A stretch of DNA of 64,000 nt from Raphanus sativus (Eukaryota; Streptophyta; Magnoliopsida; Brassicales; Brassicaceae): NCBI RefSeq assembly GCF_000801105.2, contig NW_026615342.1:40606-104605 (forward strand). The letters run 5' to 3'. Under the pieces are notes generated by a model, which was not told the DNA's origin, made no database searches, and saw only the letters and a program-made list of their open reading frames with translations. How positions within the stretch are numbered: the first letter of the stretch is position 1; each line of letters begins with the position of its first letter. The position numbers and the translations under genes are program-made. Positions 1 through 21,029 of this stretch are shown here, piece by piece.

Positions 1-1997
1 CCACATCAAACTAAAAAACCTAAGTTTTCATTCTCCATGAAAAACGCTGAGCCAAAGATGTAGAGCAGCTCTTCAAAAGCTTTCTCACAATTTCTGTAGC
101 CATAACTCTAAAATGTCTACCCCAACCGGTTACTATATCAATCCCGGCAGGCCGGAACCTGAGACTAACACCCGCTTAAGGAACCAAGCAAGCCTCGTAG
201 ACTGCACCGATTTTATAGTTCTTGTGAGAATACCTGAAATTGGTAAGCTAGTAGTTGCTGCTCTTCTCTCTTTATCCATCATGAAAAAGTTATTTTCTTC
301 TGCAACTTCTAAACAGATCCGGCCTCTTCTTTTAAGTAAACAGAGGAAGAACGTTAAGCACCTATTCATGAGCACTGGAAAAAAACTAAGAAAGAAAACT
401 CATATATAGGTTTAAAATCTTAGCTCGTACATTTTAAGTATCTAAGGTCTTACCGTCCATGTCTTTGTTCAGCGCAATCACGCAAAGCCAATCACAGAGA
501 TTGTACTTTCTCAAATATTTCTGGTCAGATACTTGAAGTACCTCAAAACAAAAATCGTGATGTACCGTTTAGCGGAGTTGGAAGCGGTGGTGAAGGTGAT
601 CTTGCCTTTGTCTCGCGTAATGGAAACGGAGTGACTTTGATCTGCTCCTGAAGAAACTCCTCAAGCCTGGAGATGGCAATGATCTTATCATCAACTGCTC
701 CTGAAGAAACTCCTCAAACTGCCTCTTCCAATCAAGCATTCTTAAGCGGTATTGGGCTTGACAAAATCATTATTCTGAGACTTCTTATATCTGTTGATCA
801 AAAGGAAAAAAAAAAGACTTCTTATATCTGAACCAAATCGAATACTCACTGTATTTAAAACCAATTAAAAAGATTTGCAGATGAGAGATGAGGATAAAGG
901 AGTTACTGGTGTTTTCGATGCAGCATGAAAACCTGATGAAACGGCAGTCTTGCCGTTAGGTTTCATCACAATCGCGGAGGAAGCAGTGGACTTCCCGTGT
1001 TGTTTCACAGTCGCGGAGGAAGCGACGGTCTTCTTGTTGGTGTTGCGGTCGCTGGAGATTTGAGGGTTGGCTCTGGGTTACATCGGGATGAATATCTGAG
1101 AGAATCTTATCAATTTTAATGGAAACATAAGCTAAGAAAAGAGATTTATAAATAGATAAAAAGAGAGGAAAGTGAAACAAATCCATTGAATGAGCTCAAG
1201 CAAAGGATTGATTAGAGCAGATAGTGGTGAGTACATTGAAACGGATTTGGAGAAGAGTAATGGAAGTGGAAACGATAGAGAAGTGCAAATTAGTGTCGAC
1301 AAAATAAAAAGGTTACGACAGTTCCCTTACGGTAATGTATTGGTAGTTTTGGGCTTAAGCTATTGTTAGAAGCCCAAAAAATGTTCAATTTTATGATTCA
1401 AACGTGAAGGTGTGATGTGGAGAGATGAAGCTCTATCATTGGCTGGAATTAATAATCATACGTGGACACTCTATCTATGAAGCTTATTTAGCTTTTAGTA
1501 TAGTATTGATATAGCATATGGATTCTTTTCTTATTTTCTAGCTTTGAGCCACTTGCGGTTAGTTAATTAATTGTTAGAACCTCTATTGTTTGGTATGTTT
1601 AGTATACTGTTTAGCTTTCACCAATGTAGTTAAGTGAGATTACTATTGTCGTCATCGTTTTACTCATAGATCTTAAATCCTACATTGTTTTCTTCACGAC
1701 CATTTTTATTTCATAGTGTTCTCATGCAATGAATCTTAGATGAAAGTTAAACCAGTAGCTGAAATGTATTTTGAATAAACTTGTCAATTGCTACATTACA
1801 TATATAAGATTGAGACTGGCTAAGAGTCTGCATGTGTGTTTGCATAAGAATTCGTTGCATCGGTACAGTAAACCAAAATATGAACAAGAAACCTAAACCA
1901 ACAAAACCGAATCTTGAACGAACTCTTGATAACCAAAGAGACATGACTTTCATCCAAAGTTAAAAAGAAGGAAAAAGTAAAAGATTATAATTGGGTT
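1..1997. other. Intergenic DNA upstream of NRPB1, no gene recognised
   Basis: No recognisable gene. A 98-codon ATG frame at 113-409 (+) has no family features and overlaps an equally long frame on the other strand, so it is not called. A 23-base unit, CTGCTCCTGAAGAAACTCCT plus 3 bases, occurs near 646 and again near 698. A unit containing TCGCGGAGGAAGC occurs near 971 and 1012. These look like decayed coding or transposon remnants. Confidence 0.5.
1190..1369 (+). CDS. Small hypothetical ORF, 59 codons, doubtful
   Basis: An ATG 40 bases downstream of a good TATA-like string (TTTATAAATAGA near 1145) opens a 59-codon frame that starts MSSSKGLIRADSGEYIETDL and is rich in Ser, Asp, Glu and Lys. 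I recognise no domain. The spacing of TATA box and ATG is the only support; it could equally be the first exon of a decayed gene or chance. Confidence 0.18.
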   Translation: MSSSKGLIRADSGEYIETDLEKSNGSGNDREVQISVDKIKRLRQFPYGNVLVVLGLSYC

Positions 1998-2160
1998 ACA
2001 CACACGGCCCATTAACCCGAACCGACCTCGTTTTTTTTCCTATAAATAGATTATAGAAACTGATAAATTATAGTTGGGCCTCAGTCATTTCAAGCCCATT
2101 AAAACCGACTCCTGCGGAGCCGATTTTCTCTATAAATACAGAGCTTAGGGTAACAATATC
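1998..2160 (+). promoter_or_regulatory. NRPB1 promoter with a doubled site II / TATA module
   Basis: Two similar modules stand in tandem. Each has a GCCCATTAA site II element (GGCCCATTAA near 2006, GCCCATTAAAACC near 2094), an ACCGAC-containing spacer, a pyrimidine run and a TATA box (TATAAATAGA at 2041-2050, TATAAATACA at 2131-2140). Site II (TGGGCC/GGCCCA) is bound by TCP factors in plant housekeeping and ribosomal genes. The second TATA lies about 258 bases before the start codon and fits a 5' leader that includes ACTAGGGTTTTC-type sequence near 2334. Confidence 0.6.
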
Positions 2161-2388
2161 TCTCTTTGTTCATTCCTCTCCTCGCGAAGACACGAGAGAA
2201 ATCCAGATCTGGTCTTCTCCACAAAAAAAAACCAAACGAAAAGAAAAAAAAATTAGCTCAAGTAGACTGTAAACTTACTCATTTTGAAACACCAATAGGG
2301 GTTTAATTCAATTTGATCCTCTTTCAATCCACGTTCTAGGGTTTTCGATTCCACCGAATCCGTCTCTGATCGGAGCTCCGCCGCCGCC

Positions 2389-5300
2389 ATGGATACGCGG
2401 TTTCCGTTTTCTCCGGCCGAGGTCTCCAAAGTCCGCGTGGTCCAGTTCGGGATTCTCAGCCCCGATGAGATCGTAATGCTCCTTTCTCCTTTATGAAATC
2501 GAATAGGCTTATTAGTAGAGGAGATTGTTCTTCTCAAATTCAATTGATGTTAGGTATTGAGTTGTGTATCGCTTTGTTTCTAATGGCTTTTTTGTTTTGC
2601 AGAGGCAAATGTCTGTTATACACGTTGAGCATAGTGAGACGACGGAGAAGGGTAAACCTAAGGTGGGAGGGTTGAGTGATACTCGGCTCGGTACGATTGA
2701 TCGGAAGGTGAAGTGTGAGACGTGTATGGCTAACATGGCTGAGTGTCCTGGGCATTTTGGGCATCTTGAGCTCGCTAAGCCTATGTATCACGTTGGTTTC
2801 ATGAAGACCGTGTTGAGTATCATGCGTTGTGTTTGCTTCAACTGCTCCAAGATCCTAGCTGATGAGGTATGAACGAACTGCTTCATATGATTATGCTTCT
2901 TAGAGAGCAAGGATAGATTGGAACTGTATGAGTTTTTGTAGTGTTGAGTGAGAATAATCCATTTTGTTTGCTTTCGTGAAGGATGAGCACAAGTTTAAGC
3001 AGGCCATGAAGATTAAGAATCCCAAGAATAGGCTTAAGAAGATTCTGGATGCTTGCAAGAACAAGACCAAGTGTGAAGGTGGCGATGAGATTGATGATGT
3101 TCAAAACCAAGACACAGACGAGCCAGTGAAGAAAAGCCGTGGTGGATGTGGTGCACAGCAACCTAAGATCACTATTGAGGGCATGAAGATGATTGCAGAG
3201 TATAAGGTTACAAAGAAGAAAAACGATGAGGCAGACCAGCTTCCAGAGCCTGCAGAAAGGAAACAAACACTTGGCGCTGACAGGGTTCGTCTCTTTTCTT
3301 TCAGTTTCGGATGCACATGCATCTTCGTGTTTGGGGTATTTTCATGGAATGTGAAATTTCTTGCAGGTTTTGAGTGTTTTAAAGAGGATTAGTGATGAGG
3401 ATTGTCAACTCTTAGGGTTCAACCCTAAGTATGCTCGCCCTGACTGGATGATTCTAGAAGTTCTTCCTATTCCTCCACCCCCAGTTAGACCATCTGTTAT
3501 GATGGATGCCACTTCCAGGAGTGAGGCAAGTCTGGCTTTTCTTTATTGAATAAAAAAGTTACTTAGCTCCTAGTGCAGATTTGGTCTGACGGGAAAACAT
3601 TATTTTTCATTTATGTCTATGCAACTGACAGTGTCTCGCCTTGTTCATGCTTCTTGTTGATGCAGGATGACTTGACTCATCAGCTAGCTATGATTATTCG
3701 GCACAACGAGAACTTGAAAAGACAGGAAAAGAACGGAGCCCCAGCTCACATTATTTCAGAGTTTACACAACTCCTGCAGTTCCATATAGCAACCTATTTT
3801 GATAATGAGCTGCCTGGACAGCCAAGAGCCACTCAAAAATCAGGGAGGCCTATTAAATCAATTTGTAGCAGGCTGAAGGCGAAGGAAGGCAGAATAAGGG
3901 GAAATTTGATGGGAAAACGTGTGGATTTCTCGGCACGTACTGTTATTACACCAGATCCAACAATAAATATCGATGAACTTGGTGTACCGTGGAGTATTGC
4001 TCTGAATCTCACATACCCAGAAACAGTTACTCCTTATAACATTGAGAGGTAAGTATGTTCGGTATTTATTTTATATAAATATAGTCTTCTAGTTCCTCCA
4101 TGTTTTGTTGACAATATTTCATTGGCAGATTGAAGGAGCTTGTTGATTATGGACCACATCCTCCACCTGGCAAGACTGGGGCAAAATATATCATTCGGGA
4201 TGATGGCCAGAGACTCGATCTTCGGTACCTTAAGAAGAGCAGTGATCATCATTTGGAACTTGGATACAAAGTGGAGAGGCACTTAATTGATGGTGATTTT
4301 GTTCTTTTCAATCGTCAACCAAGTCTGCACAAAATGTCTATCATGGGTCACAGGATTAGGATCATGCCATATTCCACCTTCCGTCTGAATTTGTCTGTCA
4401 CCTCTCCTTACAATGCTGATTTCGATGGGGATGAGATGAACATGCACGTACCACAGTCATTCGAGACCAGAGCCGAGGTGTTGGAGCTGATGATGGTTCC
4501 TAAGTGTATTGTCTCTCCTCAGGCGAATCGGCCTGTGATGGGTATTGTGCAGGATACCCTTCTAGGATGCCGTAAAATCACAAAAAGAGATACCTTTATA
4601 GAGAAGGTAATCATTTCTTTAGCCCTTACTTGCTGAAGTTCTCTCTGTATTAATTAGAAGTAACCTAATTCCTGTGCTGATATATTTTCCATGTACAGGA
4701 TGTTTTCATGAATACGCTTATGTGGTGGCAAGACTTCGATGGGAAAGTTCCAGCTCCTACAATTCTGAAGCCACGTCCTCTTTGGACTGGCAAACAAGTC
4801 TTCAATCTTATCATACCAAAGCAGATAAATCTGTTCAGGTACTCTGCTTGGCACTCAGATGCAGAGACTGGATTCATAACTCCAGGGGATACCCAAGTGA
4901 GAATTGAAAGAGGAGAACTTCTTGCCGGAACTCTCTGCAAAAAGACCCTTGGTACCGGTAATGGGAGTCTCGTGCATGTTATTTGGTAAGTTGCTGCATC
5001 CTGTTCACTTGACACCAAAAAGTTAACATCAAGATATTACAGTGTTGATTGTGGTTTGTTTACATTTTTCTTTTCTTGGTTTATAGGGAAGAGGTTGGTC
5101 CTGATGCAGCTAGGAAGTTCCTCGGTCATACTCAATGGCTGGTTAACTACTGGCTTCTGCAGAATGGTTTTACCATTGGAATCGGTGATACTATTGCTGA
5201 TTCGCAAACAATGGAGAAAATTAATGAGACTATTTCTTGTGCAAAAACTGCCGTGAAAGACCTTATTCGACAGTTCCAGGAAAAGAAATTGGATCCTGAA

Positions 5301-8300
5301 CCGGGGCGAACCATGACAGAGACGTTTGAGAATAGAGTTAACCAGGTACATTAATGTATTGATAATAATTTTCATTTGGTGCATGTCTGATATGAATGAC
5401 TCCTTATTAAGATAAATGCACGTAACCGTAGTTCATTAGGAATGCTCATGGTTTAGTGATTTTATCCTTTGTCTATGAGAGAGGTTGAGATTTGTTAGCG
5501 AGAGGAAGAGAGAATTGTAACAGATATCTCTGTATTTCGTTAATCATAAGCGCTCTTCTTTATTGATCTTTGTCATTTACAACGTTTGATAACCTAAACG
5601 TATCAGTGTCATTGAGTTTCTTATATATGCCGACTCATAAGCTGCTCTTGTAGGTTTTAAATAAAGCTCGTGACGATGCTGGAAGTAGTGCTCAAAAGAG
5701 TTTAGCAGAAACCAATAACCTGAAGGCTATGGTGACAGCAGGATCTAAAGGAAGTTTCATCAATATTTCTCAAATGACAGCGTGTGTTGGTCAGCAAAAT
5801 GTGGAAGGGAAGCGGATCCCATTTGGATTTGATGGCCGGACGTTACCGCATTTCACCAAAGATGACTATGGTCCTGAAAGTCGTGGGTTTGTCGAGAATT
5901 CGTACCTTCGTGGGCTGACTCCTCAGGAGTTCTTTTTCCATGCCATGGGAGGAAGGGAAGGTCTTATTGATACTGCCGTGAAGACATCAGAAACTGGATA
6001 CATTCAGAGGCGATTGGTCAAGGCTATGGAGGATATTATGGTTAAGTATGATGGAACAGTCAGAAACTCGTTGGGTGATGTTATTCAGTTTCTCTATGGG
6101 GAAGATGGTATGGATGCTGTGTGGATAGAATCTCAGAAGCTGGATTCCTTGAAAATGAAGAAAGCAGAGTTTGATAGGACGTTCAAGTACGAGATTGACG
6201 ACGAGAACTGGAATCCTACATACCTAAGTGATGAACATCTTGAGGACTTGAAAGGGATCAGGGAGTTGCGTGATGTATTTGATGCAGAATATCAGAAGCT
6301 CGAGGCTGATAGATTTCAACTCGGGACTGAAATTGCTACAAATGGTGACAGCACTTGGCCATTACCTGTGAACATCAAGAGGCATATCTGGAATGCCCAG
6401 AAGACTTTCAAGATTGATTTGCGCAAGATTTCGGATATGCACCCTGTTGAGATTGTCGATGCAGTTGATAAATTACAGGAGAGGCTGTTGGTTGTTCCTG
6501 GTGAAGATGGATTGAGCGTAGAAGCACAGAAAAATGCCACACTGTTCTTCAACATTTTGCTTCGAAGCACTCTTGCTAGTAAAAGGGTGTTGGAGGAATA
6601 CAAGCTCAGCCGGGAGGCTTTTGAGTGGGTTATTGGCGAGATAGAGTCAAGGTTCTTACAGTCTCTTGTAGCTCCCGGGGAAATGATTGGTTGTGTTGCT
6701 GCTCAATCAATTGGAGAGCCTGCTACGCAAATGACTTTGAATACTTTCCATTATGCTGGTGTCAGTGCCAAGAATGTTACACTCGGTGTTCCAAGGCTGC
6801 GAGAGATTATTAACGTCGCTAAAAGGATTAAAACACCTTCCCTTTCTGTCTACCTCACACCAGAAGCTAGCAAATCAAAAGAGGGGGCTAAAACTGTTCA
6901 GTGCGCTTTGGAATATACTACTCTCAGGAGTGTTACTCAAGCCACGGAGGTTTGGTATGACCCGGATCCGATGAGTACCATTATCGAAGAAGATTTTGAA
7001 TTTGTGAGGTCCTACTATGAAATGCCAGATGAAGATGTCTCTCCAGATAAAATCTCTCCATGGCTGCTTCGTATTGAGTTGAATCGTGAAATGATGGTTG
7101 ACAAGAAATTGAGTATGGCAGATATAGCGGAGAAGATCAACCTGGAGTTTGACGATGACCTGACTTGCATATTTAACGATGATAATGCAGAGAAACTGAT
7201 CCTTCGGATCCGGATTATGAATGACGAGGGAGCCAAAGGAGAAGCACAAGATGAATCAGCTGAAGATGATGTTTTCCTTAAAAAGATTGAGAGCAACATG
7301 CTGACAGAAATGGCGCTCAGGGGTATTCCAGACATCAACAAGGTGTTCATTAAGCAGGTTAGAAAAAGCAAGTTTGATGAGGATGATGGATTCAAGACAT
7401 CGGAGGAGTGGATGTTAGATACAGAAGGTGTTAATCTGCTGGCTGTTATGTGCCATGAAGATGTGGATCCAAAGAGGACAACAAGCAATCACTTGATTGA
7501 GATTATTGAAGTTCTTGGAATTGAAGCAGTTCGTCGTGCTTTGTTGGATGAGCTTCGAGTTGTGATATCCTTTGATGGCTCTTATGTGAATTACCGTCAT
7601 CTTGCCATATTGTGTGATACAATGACATATCGAGGTCATCTAATGGCGATCACTCGACATGGTATCAACAGGAATGATACTGGGCCTCTGATGAGGTGCT
7701 CATTTGAAGAAACTGTCGATATTCTGCTGGATGCTGCAGCTTATGCTGAGACAGACTGCTTGCGTGGTGTTACCGAAAATATTATGCTCGGCCAGCTTGC
7801 ACCTATTGGAACAGGAGACTGCGAACTCTATCTGAATGATGAGATGCTGAAGAATGCAATTGAACTTCAACTTCCTAGCTATATGGATGGACTGGAGTTT
7901 GGAATGACTCCTGCTCGCTCACCAATGTCAGGAACTCCTTATCATGAAAGCATGATGTCCCCAAACTACCTCCTCAGTCCAAATATGCGGTTGTCTCCAA
8001 TGTCAGATGCTCAGTTTTCTCCATATGTTGGTGGAATGGCGTTTTCTCCTTCTTCATCTCCAGGCTACAGCCCATCATCCCCTGGTTACAGTCCCACTTC
8101 TCCTGGTTACAGTCCCACTTCACCTGGATACAGTCCGACTTCTCCTGGCTATAGTCCAACTTCTCCCACGTACAGTCCTAGTTCTCCTGGCTATAGCCCA
8201 ACAAGCCCTGCTTATTCTCCAACAAGTCCTTCATATTCTCCCACCTCTCCTAGCTACAGCCCAACGTCTCCTAGCTACAGCCCAACGTCTCCAAGCTACA

Positions 8301-9155
8301 GCCCAACGTCCCCAAGTTACAGTCCAACATCCCCGAGTTACAGTCCAACTTCACCTGCATACAGTCCAACTTCTCCTGCGTACAGCCCAACGTCACCTGC
8401 ATACAGCCCTACCTCTCCATCTTACAGTCCAACTTCACCATCTTACAGTCCGACATCGCCTTCTTACAGCCCTACCTCACCCTCCTACAGTCCAACATCT
8501 CCTTCTTACAGTCCTACGTCACCTGCATACAGCCCAACTTCTCCTGGCTACAGCCCTACTTCACCAAGCTACAGTCCAACGTCTCCTAGTTACGGTCCGA
8601 CGTCTCCAAGCTACAACCCTCAGTCTGCTAAATACAGTCCATCTCTGGCTTACTCTCCTAGCAATGCAAGACTATCACCAGCTAGCCCTTACAGTCCTAC
8701 ATCTCCAAACTACAGGTCGGTAGTAATCTGCTTGTAGTGTTTTTTCTTCTACCACTGTGAAGCTGTTATAATCCCTTGTCGTATCTTTATTTTGCTAATT
8801 ATTCATAAACAATTTTACTCTGCAGCCCTACATCACCATCCTACTCACCCACATCTCCGTCGTATTCACCTTCAAGTCCAACATACAGTCCCAGCAGGTT
8901 TGGTTTTTACCAACTTGAATCTGTTGTATGCTTCGATGTCATTCTGCAAAAGTGTAACCAAGTTGTTCTTATTGTTGAATCTTTCTCAGCCCATACAGCT
9001 CAGGAGCAAGCCCTGACTACAGCCCGAGCGCAGGTTACTCACCAACACTTCCTGGTTATTCACCCTCATCCACCGGTCAGTATACACCACATGAGGGAGA
9101 TAAAAATGACAAGACTGGAAAAGATGGCAGCAAGGATGATAAAAGCAACCCTTGA
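2389..9155 (+). CDS. NRPB1: DNA-directed RNA polymerase II largest subunit (RPB1)
   Basis: Largest catalytic subunit of nuclear RNA polymerase II, which makes mRNA. Exons: 2389-2472, 2603-2866, 2982-3284, 3367-3525, 3666-4048, 4129-4606, 4699-4985, 5087-5345, 5654-8715, 8826-8897, 8990-9155; about 1838 codons against 1839 in Arabidopsis. The ATG follows GCCGCC and gives [20 protein letters not shown]. Visible parts: N-terminal zinc-binding cysteines ([17 protein letters not shown]), the active-site metal motif NADFDGD at residues 493-499, the bridge-helix and trigger-loop regions in exon 9, and the C-terminal heptad domain running through exons 9-11. Intron 4 has a GC donor (GAG|GCAAGT, 3526) and a normal AG acceptor; no GT donor there keeps the frame. 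No break was found. The 3' flank is duplicated downstream. Confidence 0.97.
8058..9080 (+). repeat. Heptad repeats of the RNA polymerase II CTD
   Basis: About 25 consecutive near-consensus YSPTSPx heptads (x is S, A, G or T) are encoded in the 3' part of NRPB1 exon 9. Degenerate units follow ([20 protein letters not shown]), and consensus heptads resume across exons 10-11 before the tail [16 protein letters not shown]. Most position-7 residues are not Lys, as in plants. The 21-base periodicity opens long frames in other phases, which are artefacts. Confidence 0.93.
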
Positions 9156-9255
9156 ATGGAAATTCAAACTTGTAGGTAAAGTTTAAAACTCTTGGAACCA
9201 TTGGATTTAGAACTCATAGTAGCTTGCCCACGAACCGAAGCCATCACATTCACAT

Positions 9256-9490
9256 GTTATTTCATGTAACCAGAAGGAGCAGTGGATGATGCTAAGAGAG
9301 AAAGAAGAAATCGTTTCAAAGTCGTATCTATGTCGTGCTTTGTATAAATTGTTCTAAACTTATTCATAAAGCTACCCATCATCGATCCAAAAACAGAACA
9401 ATTTGAACATCATAGTCTTTGGGCTTTTTAGTCTGGTTGTTGAGTTCTTTTGTCTTGTTGGATTTCAGAAACTTAAAACATATTAAACGG
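9256..9490 (+). repeat. NRPB1 3' flank, copy A
   Basis: Directly downstream of NRPB1. It shares an ordered series of strings with 9856-10390: CGTTTCAAAGTC, TAAATTGTTCTAAAC, TTTTTAGTCTGGTT, GTTGGATTTCA, ATTAAACG. It probably contains the NRPB1 3' UTR and polyadenylation region. Confidence 0.7.
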
Positions 9491-9559
9491 TTTTTTTATA
9501 TTCATGTTTCTTTTATTGATTAGACATTGAATAGAGAGAATACTTTTGTTCTTTACTGT

Positions 9560-9625
9560 AAAGATCATTCGATGGGTGGCTCTCCCTGAACCTCTAATCA
9601 CGTAATGTTTAATGCAAAATGTGTT
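9560..9625 (+). pseudogene. Scrap of a second PLD-delta 3' end
   Basis: AAGATCATT, then CTCCCTGA, then CTAATCACGTAATGTTTAATG matches the last codons and stop of the real PLD-delta gene (AAGATCATTGG near 20287, CTAACCACGTAATGTTTAATG near 20325) in the same order. A few bases between them are deleted. It is a non-functional remnant, and it shows that PLD-delta sequence was once duplicated here. Confidence 0.65.
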
Positions 9626-9659
9626 GTTTTATTGTGGACTATCGAGGTTCACGCTGGTG

Positions 9660-9830
9660 TGATTCTTTTCGGTACTATTTTATTTTAATTAAGTTTATTC
9701 GACGATGGTTTCCGGTATTGAAACTAAAATCCAGAGAAAACCAAACCGGACTGAGGGAAAAGGAATAAGCCAGACCGAAAATTAAAACCCGAGTTGATTG
9801 ATGATTGTTTCCCTTAGTTTTAGAACACCT
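9660..9830 (+). repeat. Copy of SR45a-like upstream flank
   Basis: Contains CCGGTATTGAAAC, CCAGAGAAAACCAAACCG and a GAATAAGCC...GACCG string. The same series lies at 21030-21180 and at 27560-28250, in each case upstream of an SR45a-like 5' end. Next to the PLD-delta scrap it preserves the ancestral order PLD-delta end, then SR45a flank. Confidence 0.55.
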
Positions 9831-9855
9831 ATAAAGCTCACAAAACGAGCAACAT

Positions 9856-10500
9856 GTTATTTTGTGTTAACCAGGAGCAGCATCAGGGGATGCTGAGAAA
9901 AAGAGAAGAAACCGTTTCAAAGTCCAGCTTGTTGTATCTGTGTGTCTTAAATCTCTAATGTACCAGTAAAATGCTTAGCATTCGTGTGGTCCCCGCGATA
10001 CGGCATGTCTTTTCGGTTTAGGAAAATTACTATTTTTATTAGGAAAAAGAAATCGGAGTTTTTTGAGGCTGTATAAATATGGATCTAAGGGTTTGTAAAC
10101 TATTATCACATCGTTAATAAGAAACCCTAAACGGATATTTGCCTCAATACGTTTTCTTCTCTATTCTTTTTCTAACCTAAACAACGGCTGTTCACAACAC
10201 AGCTCCTGTGAATAACTTTTTTGTAGTGATTTGTAAATTGTTTTAAACTTACCCATAAATCCTCCACCCATCCGCAACCCCAAAAACAAAACAATATGAA
10301 CAAAATCGTCACAAAACTTTGAGCTTTTTAGTCTGGTTTTCTAAGTTGTTGTTTGTTGGATTTCATAAAGTCAAAACATGTTAAACGTTTCGTTTGTGAT
10401 ACATATGTAAAGATTCTTTATGCTACTGTTGCTTCGTTGAGTAGGTTTCGAATCGAGAATATTTAGTTCCCACAAAAGTTTTGAGTGTCATGTGATGTTT
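9856..10500 (+). repeat. NRPB1 3' flank, copy B, with an insertion
   Basis: Second, diverged copy of 9256-9490, interrupted by about 280 extra bases at roughly 9945-10225. The insert holds a TATA-like string (GCTGTATAAATATGG near 10070) and AAACCCTAA, and could be a solo LTR, but its ends are not clear. The part after 10417 (GAATCGAGAATATTTAGTTC, CCCACAAAAGTTTTGA) also occurs just upstream of F-box genes 1 and 2. Confidence 0.55.
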
Positions 10501-11959
10501 CAACAACTGGATTTTCCAGTGTTAGATTTTTGAAAAAAAAGAGTTCTGGAATATGTCAAAATAGTTTTATTCGATTCGTTTCTTGTTTAATTTGCCATTA
10601 ATCAGATTCTTCAAATATAATTTTCTTTGTATTTTATATATCCTGGTTAACAAATAATGTAAATTTTGAAAAAAATACTTTCCTTTTCGTATGTAGATTT
10701 TAATGTTTCACATGAAACACATTAGGCGAGTGTTGATTTAGAAAAAAATGGATATCTAAACCCGAAAGAATATCCAAAAAATAACTGAACTGATGCATAA
10801 TTAACTTTATATTTCTAGTTTATTTTTTTATTTTCATTTAAAATATTTATAGTGATGGTTTACATGGCTCAAGATCTTATAATATACATAACATTGTGGG
10901 TAAGGTGATTTGTTACTCATTTAGGATGCATATCAAATTTTTTTTTGAATTAACAAAAATTGCATTTCAATATCTTAGAACAACAGCCATACTATTTTCA
11001 AAGTTTTATCTCTAAACCTGGTAATCCTCTAACCTATATTAGAAAATAAGTTAACTTCTTAGTAAACCTTTTAGTAAGAACTTGAGAAATGGAAAATATG
11101 ATTTAAAAAAATACTTTCACCGAACCAATATGAAAAAATACAAGAACTGATTTTAAATCTTAATACTGAAATATCCAAAAATCCGAAATATCTGATTCGA
11201 CCCTCTAAACGCTCAGGTAAAAGCGTAGATATGTTATTCTATTTTTTTCCTTTTTATGATTATTAGTTATAAAAAATATTAGAACAAAATATAAAATATA
11301 AGTATAAAATAATAATAATAATTATTATATCATCAAAATTAATCATTGCAATTTATACTCTTCATATATAAAATACTGGTTAATAAATGATGTAATTATG
11401 AAAATATTGCTTTCATATATAATAGATTTTCATATTTTTCGTTATTTCAGGATAAATGTGTTATTCTACCTTTTCACTTTTATTATTATTATTTTAATAA
11501 TTAAAAAAATAATAATTATGTTTAGTAATTTACAATTTATTTTTACTAAATAATTAAATAAGTTTAAATCATTTCTTCATATTGACCAGAGAATTTACTA
11601 TATATATAATATTTGATGAATCCACACACACAAAGCAGACCCACTTTACATCATCATTCTCAAGTTCACCTTATTTTAGTTTACCCATAAAGCAATGTAA
11701 GAAAATTATTGTGAACTAATTAAGAAAAGTGTTAAGCCTCCCTTAACGACATTGTGTCTTATACATCCTTCCCTTTTTTCTTTTGAAATAACATTCTACA
11801 TCCTTCGTTTTCATTCACCTAAACATTATAAATAATCTATATCTTTTCAAACGATTTAACCAAAAAAAAAAGAAATTTAAATATATCTTTCGCTCGTGCA
11901 GAAAAAAACGACACAACCCTGTTCGTTAGGGTTACATTCCTCATTTCTAGTTCCTAACA
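10501..11959. other. AT-rich intergenic DNA before PLD-delta
   Basis: Very AT-rich, without a supported gene. Two similar stretches (near 10610-10720 and 11350-11460; TATATATCCTGGTTAACAAA-like and ATATAAAATACTGGTTAATA-like) suggest an old repeat. A weak TATA-like ATTATAAATAATC lies near 11826, and the CTGTTCGTTAGGGTTAC leader lies just before the PLD-delta ATG. Confidence 0.45.
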
Positions 11960-20337
<8,378 letters not shown>

Positions 20338-21029
20338 TGTTTAATGGCTAATGTTAAAGTGAAAGTGTTGTACATTGTAACTGTGTTTATTTATATTCTA
20401 TTGTGATTTTTTGTCAAACTGTTTTTTCTTTGGGGTTTCAAAAACTAAAATAATATAAAGCCTTTTTAACATTCTTCTATTATTTTGTTACAAAAATGAA
20501 AAGATTAAATAATACGATTTTACAAGTTAATTATAAAGATTTATGCACTATTTGCATAATCGTGGTACTAGTAATACCTTAAGCTATGTATCACTGTGAT
20601 ACGGTAGTTGGGCAGAGCATTTTCACAACTATGCAAAAAAAAATTTCTATTAATTTGTAATTTGTATGAATCACTGTTAATAAATCAATTTACGGAATTT
20701 TAACTTTCAGATATTTCAGATAATTTAGTATACAGAATATTAATGAAACCACTGGATTAATTAAAGAGGCTCCCACCAAATAATATTTGAGATTTTGGTT
20801 TAGCACAAGACTGTAATTATTTTATTGGCAGCTTAGGTGGCTAGAGGGAAAGGAAAATTTCTCAGTTGTAAAGAGTTAGGATTTTCTTTCATTTTCTTTC
20901 TTTTTTTCATTTTTTTTTTTTGCATAAGGTTCCACTAGTTGTAAAAAGTTTTTTGATGAATAAATTTAGCATTCATTCGAAAAAAAAAATATTTGAGATT
21001 ATTCTCTTTTACTTGGAGATGATGTTGTG
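20338..21029. other. Intergenic DNA after PLD-delta
   Basis: Contains the PLD-delta 3' flank. The CGTAATGTTTAATG string right at the stop is the one duplicated at 9600. The rest is AT-rich with poly-T runs (near 20900), and I see no gene. Confidence 0.5.

Noticed and set aside
113..409. A 98-codon ATG frame
   Set aside because: No recognisable domain, overlapped by an 80-codon frame on the other strand, no promoter features; not enough to call a gene.
8007..8723. A 238-codon open frame in a second phase on the plus strand
   Set aside because: It overlaps the CTD heptads of NRPB1; the 21-base repeat keeps a second phase free of stops. The product is a low-complexity Leu/Thr/Val/Ala string.
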